DNA from: Thermoplasmata archaeon
GTDB lineage: Archaea > Thermoplasmatota > Thermoplasmata > UBA10834
Assembly (NCBI GenBank): GCA_013329135.1
Contig: DUKU01000055.1
Span: 12,167-22,308 of the forward strand
Reading direction: 5' to 3'
Length of the DNA stretch: 10,142 nucleotides
Part shown: in pieces, positions 6,199-10,142 of the stretch
Position numbering within the stretch: the stretch's first letter is position 1
Layout: each line of letters begins with the position of its first letter
Translations under genes and position numbers: made by a program
Notes under the pieces: model-generated
Database searches by the model: none
Seen by the model: only the letters and a program-made list of their open reading frames with translations
What the model was told of the DNA's origin: nothing

Positions 6199-8078
6199 CA
6201 GCGTCCGTCCTCCCCGATGATGGACTTGAGCCACTTCGCCGCGTCTCTGTTGTTCGGGTCGAGCCTGACGGCCTCCTCGAGGCACTTCCTCGCCTCGTCG
6301 GGCATACCGATGGCGTTCAGGGATACGCCCTTCCGTCCGAGTGCGTAGGAATCGTCCTGGTCCAGCTCGAGGAACGTATCGTACGCCTCGATGGCGCGCC
6401 TGAACTTCTCCTTCTCGAAGAGCAGGTCAGCCTTCAGCAGCCAGGCGTCCTTGTCGCGGGGGGCGAGCATGTTGTACTTATCCATGCACTGGATCGCAGC
6501 GCCCCACCTACCGAGCTTGTGCATGGCCTTCGCCTTCCCCAGCCATGCACGCGGGTTGCTCCCGCTTAGCTGAAGCGCCCGTGAGAAGCTCTCGTCCGCG
6601 CCGCTGACCTTGTCGTTGCCGAGCAACAGTTCCCCCATGGAGAGCCACGCGTCGGTGTATGTCGGGTCGAGGGTGACTGCCTTCGAGTAGTACTGCACGG
6701 CCGCTCCCCACTTACCTTCCTTGTCGGCAACCTTGCCACGCCAGTACCAGGCATGGCTGTCCTCCCGGTTCTTCTCATAGAACGTGTGGATCGCGGACGA
6801 CGCTCTGGCGATGTCGTTTGTGGCGACCAGGGACTCGACCAAGACCAGCTGCGCGTCCTTGGAGTTTGGGTCCTCCTTCAGTATGTGCTCCGCCATCTGG
6901 ATTGCGGAGTCGAAGTTGCCCGACCTGAGTGCCTCCTTTGCCAGTTCGATCGGGTATGAGATCGCCTCGGCGACCTCAGGTTCCTTCTCTGGATGGGGAT
7001 GTGGCATCGCGTGCTTGATGTGCGGGACCGATGCCTCCGCTGAGGCCTTCTTGATCTCACTTATGAGTTCTGAGACCTTCTGGTCGAGATCAGGCGTCTT
7101 CGCCATCGCCCTCTGACGCTCGGCCATCGATGCCTCCTCGACCCGTCCCATGTCCCTGAGGGCGGATATGATACGATCGTGAGCCTCGAGGAACTTGGGG
7201 TCTAGCGTGAGGGCCCGGTTGAAGCATTCAACGGACTCCGCGGGCATGCCCATGCTCTGGAGCACACGGCCCTTGAGCACCCAAAGTCTCGGGGTGTCTG
7301 CCGCAGCGAGTGCCTCGTCTATCCTGGCCATCGCATCCAACCTGTTCCCCAGTTCGAGATGGGCCTTCGCCAGATACTCGATCAGACCCTGGTCCCCCGG
7401 GAAATGGGCGAGCGCCTTCGAGAGGTGTACCTCGGCCGACGGCCAGTCATGAGCGTCACTCCCGAACACACCGAGATTGTATTCCGCTATGGACCTCAGG
7501 TCGTCGTTCTCAGGCACATTCGAGAGGTACTCCCCGGCCTTTCTGTAGAATTCCTCGCGCTTCTTCGCGGACCAGGCTTTGGGCGATGTCCTGAGCAGTA
7601 TGCCGTGGTAGGCATACCAGTATATCATACCCATGCGCAGGCACAGGTCGCTCATGATCTGGCCCTGATACGTCCCCTTGAGCGCATTGACCTTCTGCAC
7701 TATGGTCGAAATCGTCACTGCGGAGTCGTCGTTGAGGAGTATGATCGGCCGATCGAACTTGAGTGGGACGCCGAGGTGACACAGTATCGTGTTGCAGCTC
7801 TCGTAGAACGGTCTGGCATCTTCCTCCCTCATCGCAGGGATTATCGCATCGTTCACTGTCTGTTCAACATCAGAAGACCTCACCAGGACAGTGTCGGGTC
7901 CGGAACTCGGACCTATCAGGATCGTCGCGGACCCCTCCGCGCGCAGCCTCTTGAAGACGCTCTGGCCTATGAGCGATGGATTGAGGAAGAACCGAGGGTC
8001 CTCGATGGACACATCGGCACATGATTCGCAGAGCAAGGCACCATCCTCCGTCATGGTGCCGCACTTGAGACAGGCCAA
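6198..8078 (-). CDS. Zinc-ribbon TPR-repeat protein
   Basis: This 626-residue protein is of unknown function. It opens with a short zinc ribbon, CxxCG then CxxC (C3, C6, C17, C20). Residues about 28-190 form a mixed alpha/beta region that I do not recognise. About eleven TPR units follow in two blocks, roughly 193-325 and 373-617. A charged, His/Pro-rich linker (353-368, including HAMPHPHPEKEP) separates them. Clear repeats include RLWVLKGRVLQSMGMPAESV (264-283) and DAWLSMGELLLGNDKVSGAD (476-495). It has no signal peptide or membrane segment, so it is probably a cytosolic adaptor. The start is TTG at 8078: AAGGAGGT ends 5 nt before it and no ATG or GTG fits that site in frame. The stop overlaps the start of the larger TPR gene by one base, so the two are translationally coupled and probably work together (inference). 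A TATA-like box upstream suggests they are transcribed separately from elp3. Confidence 0.92.
   Translation of the reverse strand: MACLKCGTMTEDGALLCESCADVSIEDPRFFLNPSLIGQSVFKRLRAEGSATILIGPSSGPDTVLVRSSDVEQTVNDAIIPAMREEDARPFYESCNTILCHLGVPLKFDRPIILLNDDSAVTISTIVQKVNALKGTYQGQIMSDLCLRMGMIYWYAYHGILLRTSPKAWSAKKREEFYRKAGEYLSNVPENDDLRSIAEYNLGVFGSDAHDWPSAEVHLSKALAHFPGDQGLIEYLAKAHLELGNRLDAMARIDEALAAADTPRLWVLKGRVLQSMGMPAESVECFNRALTLDPKFLEAHDRIISALRDMGRVEEASMAERQRAMAKTPDLDQKVSELISEIKKASAEASVPHIKHAMPHPHPEKEPEVAEAISYPIELAKEALRSGNFDSAIQMAEHILKEDPNSKDAQLVLVESLVATNDIARASSAIHTFYEKNREDSHAWYWRGKVADKEGKWGAAVQYYSKAVTLDPTYTDAWLSMGELLLGNDKVSGADESFSRALQLSGSNPRAWLGKAKAMHKLGRWGAAIQCMDKYNMLAPRDKDAWLLKADLLFEKEKFRRAIEAYDTFLELDQDDSYALGRKGVSLNAIGMPDEARKCLEEAVRLDPNNRDAAKWLKSIIGEDGR
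6209..6213 (-). promoter_or_regulatory. Shine-Dalgarno sequence fixing the start of the large TPR gene
   Basis: GGAGG on the minus strand lies inside the last codons of the upstream TPR gene, 10 nt before the ATG at 6198. With the TGATG overlap it indicates coupled translation of the two TPR proteins, and it argues against the longer in-frame start at 6285. Confidence 0.6.
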
Positions 8079-8083
8079 ACAGT

Positions 8084-8091
8084 ACCTCCTT
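8084..8091 (-). promoter_or_regulatory. Strong Shine-Dalgarno sequence that decides the TTG start
   Basis: AAGGAGGT on the minus strand closely matches the complement of the archaeal 16S rRNA 3' end. It ends 5 nt before the TTG at 8078, which is directly followed by the zinc-ribbon codons. It is the strongest such site in the window and is the main reason for accepting a TTG start. Confidence 0.8.
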
Positions 8092-8120
8092 TCGAGATAG
8101 TCATGCGATAAAGGTTCTAC

Positions 8121-8130
8121 TCATATAATC
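8121..8130 (-). promoter_or_regulatory. TATA-like box for the TPR operon
   Basis: GATTATATGA on the minus strand lies in the 63-nt gap between the elp3 stop and the TTG start. It is about 48 nt before that start. A transcription start about 25 nt downstream, near 8100, would leave a 20-nt leader that includes the Shine-Dalgarno sequence. The geometry is good for an archaeal promoter, but there is no experimental support. Confidence 0.45.
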
Positions 8131-8141
8131 ATAGCGTCGGG

Positions 8142-9698
8142 TCATCTGCTATGGAGTGACTTGGCCATGTAACATCCCCTGCGGTCGTATCCGAGGGCCC
8201 TGTAGTACCCCCTCGCGCCAACACCGCTGGTTATCCTCAGCTCCGAACGACCGTCCTCCGCCGCGAGCCTCTCACATTCTGTCAGCAGCCGTTCGCCATA
8301 TCCCCGATGCTGCCAGTTGGGCCCTGGGGCGTCATCAATGGGCACCATCTGGCCGTACACATGCAATTCCCTCAAGAGCGCAGGCGTCGCCCCATCACTT
8401 GCAGGGAGCCTGAGCCGTGCGTAGCCTACGATCGGACCAGAGTCGCCGAACTCGAACGAAACGAAGACCTCCTTGCCACCCGAAGCGTCGTAGGGGATGG
8501 ACCGCATCGTCGGCTCAGCGTCCCCGCTGGACGCGACGACATGCCTGTGGCCGACCTCGCGACATCTGATGCACCTGCATTCCACCCCATCCTCGGCCAT
8601 CCTATCGGCCACGAGTTCCCTCAGGTGCCCCTTCCTGATGCCAGCCTCGATCAGACCAGCAGGGATGTCCCTTTGTATCCTGAGTATGCGGACCCACGGA
8701 GGGACGAGTGATTTCATATCCGCGACCAGGGGAACACCTTCTTCCTCTGACAGAGGTGTATACTCACCTCTCGCCCACATCTCGTAGAGCTCTGTGCCCT
8801 TGACGACCAGCGTGGGATAGAGTTTGAGCATGTCCGGCCGGAACCGTGGGTCGTCGAACAGCTGCGCGAAGGACCGAAGGTCCTTCTCCCTCGTGCTTCC
8901 CGGAAGCCCGGGCATCATGTGATAGCAGACCTTCAGCCCGGCGTCCTTCGCCCGCGTCGTGGCGTCCACGACATCCACGACGTGGTGCCCGCGTTTGACT
9001 CCGTCGAGGACCGTGTCGTCCAGTATCTGGACGCCGAACTCGACCTTGGTTGCGCCGAAGCGCATGGACCGGTCGATCTGATGATCGCCGAACCAGTCGG
9101 GTCTCGTCTCGACCGTGAGCCCGACGCACCTGGAAGGGGCAGTCTCGTTCAACGAGTGAGCGGACTCGATGTCCTCGGAGTCCCTCCCGTTCATCGCGTC
9201 GAAACAACGCTTGACGAACCATTCCTGGTACTCTTCCGGCCTGGACGTGAAAGTCCCGCCCATGACGATCAGGTCCACCTTGTCCGTCCTGTGACCGATC
9301 GCCCTCAACTGCTCCAGCCTGGATGCGGTCTGCCTGTGAGGGTCGAAGTCGTTCATCGTCGCCCTGAGCGCGGCAGGCTCCCGGCCAGTGTATGACTGGG
9401 GGCTGTTGTTCGTCACGCCGCCGGGGCAATATGAGCAACGGCCGTGAGGACAGTCGTAAGGACTCGTCATGACCGCCACCGGAGCGACTCCGCTTATCGT
9501 CCTCACCGGCTTGTTCTTGAGGAGCGGTTCGACGACATCACGCATCTCCTCTGGCACTTCGGCCAATATCTCGTGGTTGGCCGGCACTCGGGCCAGGCCG
9601 TGCCTCTTGCATAGCCGAGCCTTGAGCCTCAGCACGCCGTCCCTGGTCGTGACCTCGCCCGATACTATCGCCTGGACCAACTCGTCGGTGTAGCCCAC
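8142..9698 (-). CDS. elp3: Elp3 tRNA uridine-34 acetyltransferase (radical SAM plus GNAT)
   Basis: Elp3 makes the carboxymethyl-type modification of wobble uridine 34 in tRNA, using S-adenosylmethionine and acetyl-CoA. Archaea have it without the other Elongator subunits. The 518 residues are full length. After an N-terminal region (1-75), the radical-SAM domain carries C83, C88 and C91 in CPHGRCSYCPGG, the archaeal CX4CX2C form. It continues with VMGGTF (145-150), the LTVETRPD strand (194-201) and a MMPGLPGST segment (261-269). C374, C376 and C379 (CRCIRC) are the probable zinc ligands. The C-terminal GNAT domain (about 405-515) has LRELHVYGQMV (442-452), the acetyl-CoA loop QHRGYG (463-468) and GYYRALGY (497-504). 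The start is GTG at 9698: GGAG lies 6 nt upstream and an in-frame TAG at 9708-9710 excludes any longer ATG, GTG or TTG start. It lies 53 nt after a winged-helix gene on the same strand and is probably co-transcribed with it. Confidence 0.97.
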   Translation of the reverse strand: MGYTDELVQAIVSGEVTTRDGVLRLKARLCKRHGLARVPANHEILAEVPEEMRDVVEPLLKNKPVRTISGVAPVAVMTSPYDCPHGRCSYCPGGVTNNSPQSYTGREPAALRATMNDFDPHRQTASRLEQLRAIGHRTDKVDLIVMGGTFTSRPEEYQEWFVKRCFDAMNGRDSEDIESAHSLNETAPSRCVGLTVETRPDWFGDHQIDRSMRFGATKVEFGVQILDDTVLDGVKRGHHVVDVVDATTRAKDAGLKVCYHMMPGLPGSTREKDLRSFAQLFDDPRFRPDMLKLYPTLVVKGTELYEMWARGEYTPLSEEEGVPLVADMKSLVPPWVRILRIQRDIPAGLIEAGIRKGHLRELVADRMAEDGVECRCIRCREVGHRHVVASSGDAEPTMRSIPYDASGGKEVFVSFEFGDSGPIVGYARLRLPASDGATPALLRELHVYGQMVPIDDAPGPNWQHRGYGERLLTECERLAAEDGRSELRITSGVGARGYYRALGYDRRGCYMAKSLHSR

Positions 9699-9720
9699 GG
9701 TCAGCTCCTAGAAATCAGTC

Positions 9721-9738
9721 CCGATATCTAGTTATCGG
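9721..9738. repeat. Perfect inverted repeat CCGATA-N6-TATCGG upstream of elp3
   Basis: Two exact 6-bp arms flank a 6-nt spacer (TCTAGT). The repeat lies in the 53-nt gap between the winged-helix gene stop and the elp3 GTG, with its near edge 22 nt from that start codon. It could be a dyad operator for a dimeric regulator, a small RNA hairpin at the end of the winged-helix gene, or chance. There is no T-run after it on the minus strand, which argues against a simple terminator. Confidence 0.5.
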
Positions 9739-9751
9739 CACCAGGCGACCA

Positions 9752-10036
9752 TCACTGGTACACTAGCGCGTCGTAGAAATCCTCAGGCTCGTCACCGGTC
9801 TTCGGCCTCTTCCCCTTGGGCGCGACGCTCACATCTGACATCAGCAGCCGGACATAGGTCTTGTCGCTCAGCGGTTCGAGGGTGATGACGCCCTTCACCA
9901 CCATCGACTTGAGGGACCGCTCGAGAGTGTCCTCCCTCATCCGCATCTCGTCCTTCAGCTCCTCCACGGTGACCGGATACCAGTCCTGCAGGATCTTGAG
10001 TATCTTCATCTCGACGGGATTGAGTCTGACGATCAT
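9752..10036 (-). CDS. Small winged-helix DNA-binding protein
   Basis: This 94-residue protein has the layout of a single archaeal winged helix-turn-helix. The first helix is LNPVEMKILKIL (5-16). The second and the recognition helix follow in VTVEELKDEMRMREDTLERS (22-41). SMVVKGVITLEPLSDKTYVR (44-63) gives the end of the recognition helix and the beta-hairpin wing. A charged tail (about 67-94), rich in Lys/Arg/Pro then acidic residues, ends in DFYDALVYQ. It resembles small archaeal transcription regulators of the MarR/PadR size class, but I cannot place it in a named family. It has no ligand domain or metal-binding cysteines. The ATG at 10036 is preceded by GGGGAG with a short spacing and lies 12 nt after the stop of an upstream gene, so it is inside an operon. 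Its target is unknown; the inverted repeat just downstream, before elp3, is one candidate. Confidence 0.8.
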   Translation of the reverse strand: MIVRLNPVEMKILKILQDWYPVTVEELKDEMRMREDTLERSLKSMVVKGVITLEPLSDKTYVRLLMSDVSVAPKGKRPKTGDEPEDFYDALVYQ

Positions 10037-10048
10037 GTCTCCCCTGGA

Positions 10049-10142
10049 TCATCCGAAGTAGACAGCGTTGCCGTCCTTCTCCTTCTGCTCCTCCTCTTTC
10101 TCCGCCTTGAGGACGTCGATCGATATGATCATGTGCGAGGGT
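10049..10142 (-). CDS. C-terminal end of an unidentified protein (5' part beyond window)
   Basis: An open minus-strand frame enters from the right edge and ends at TGA (10051-10049), 12 nt before the winged-helix ATG. The 31 visible residues start PSHMIISIDVLKAE, continue with a Lys/Glu-rich stretch (EKEEEQKEKD) and finish GNAVYFG. The hydrophobic strand followed by a charged tail looks like the end of a longer protein, but the family cannot be told from this. A very short gene starting at the internal ATG (residue 4) is possible, though I see no ribosome binding site for it. The same strand and tight spacing place it in one operon with the winged-helix gene. Confidence 0.55.
   Translation of the reverse strand, partial: PSHMIISIDVLKAEKEEEQKEKDGNAVYFG

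Noticed and set aside
6199..6285. 29-residue N-terminal extension of the large TPR protein
   Set aside because: It overlaps the upstream TPR gene, is Arg/Gly-rich without conserved features, and the ATG at 6198 has both a Shine-Dalgarno sequence and a TGATG junction.
7359..8024. 221-residue plus-strand open frame opposite the zinc-ribbon TPR gene
   Set aside because: It is antisense to a well-supported gene and has no recognisable domain.
3601..8078. DNA-level tandem repeats or recent duplication of the TPR genes
   Set aside because: The repeats are at the degenerate 34-residue protein level. I saw no long identical DNA stretches between or within the two genes.
8764..9438. 224-residue minus-strand frame inside elp3
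   Set aside because: It is an out-of-frame reading of the radical-SAM region, rich in Arg/Gly/Ala as expected from frame-shifted GC-rich codons. The elp3 frame itself is intact, so it is not a frameshift remnant.

Overview
The window reads as euryarchaeal DNA, most likely from a GC-rich lineage of Thermoplasmatota. This rests on a full-length two-ring Cdc48/VAT ATPase close to the Thermoplasma type, a stand-alone Elp3 with the archaeal CX4CX2C cluster motif, a fused gamma-delta pyruvate:ferredoxin oxidoreductase subunit, TATA-like boxes close to start codons, heavy use of AGG/AGA (Arg) and ATA (Ile) codons, and GTG/TTG starts. The phylum is inferred from family resemblance, not computed.

Layout. 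From the left edge to 839, on the minus strand, lies a 2-oxoacid:ferredoxin oxidoreductase gamma subunit fused to a ferredoxin-like delta subunit; its C-terminus is off the window. A 230-bp divergent intergenic region (840-1069) separates it from a plus-strand pair: cdc48 (1070-3292) and, 12 nt later, a small PRC-barrel protein (3305-3550). After a 50-bp convergent gap, everything to the right edge is on the minus strand. In transcription order (right to left) this is: the C-terminal tail of an unidentified protein (10049-10142), a small winged-helix protein (9752-10036), elp3 (8142-9698), a zinc-ribbon TPR protein (6198-8078) and a very large TPR protein (3601-6198). The last two overlap by one base (TGATG) and have their own promoter-like element.

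Themes. The left part is central carbon metabolism (pyruvate oxidation coupled to ferredoxin) facing away from protein quality control: Cdc48 ends in an HbYX-type Tyr-Tyr-Arg tail expected to dock on the 20S proteasome. The right part is informational or regulatory: tRNA wobble-uridine modification (Elp3), a winged-helix protein, and a two-gene TPR operon of unknown role. The least explained proteins are the two TPR proteins. One has an N-terminal four-cysteine zinc ribbon. The other appears to carry a degenerate Mrr/PD-(D/E)XK-like N-terminal domain, about 15 TPR units in two blocks, and a C-terminal SAP-like nucleic-acid-binding motif. I see no rRNA, tRNA, CRISPR array, insertion sequence or other sign of recent mobile DNA.
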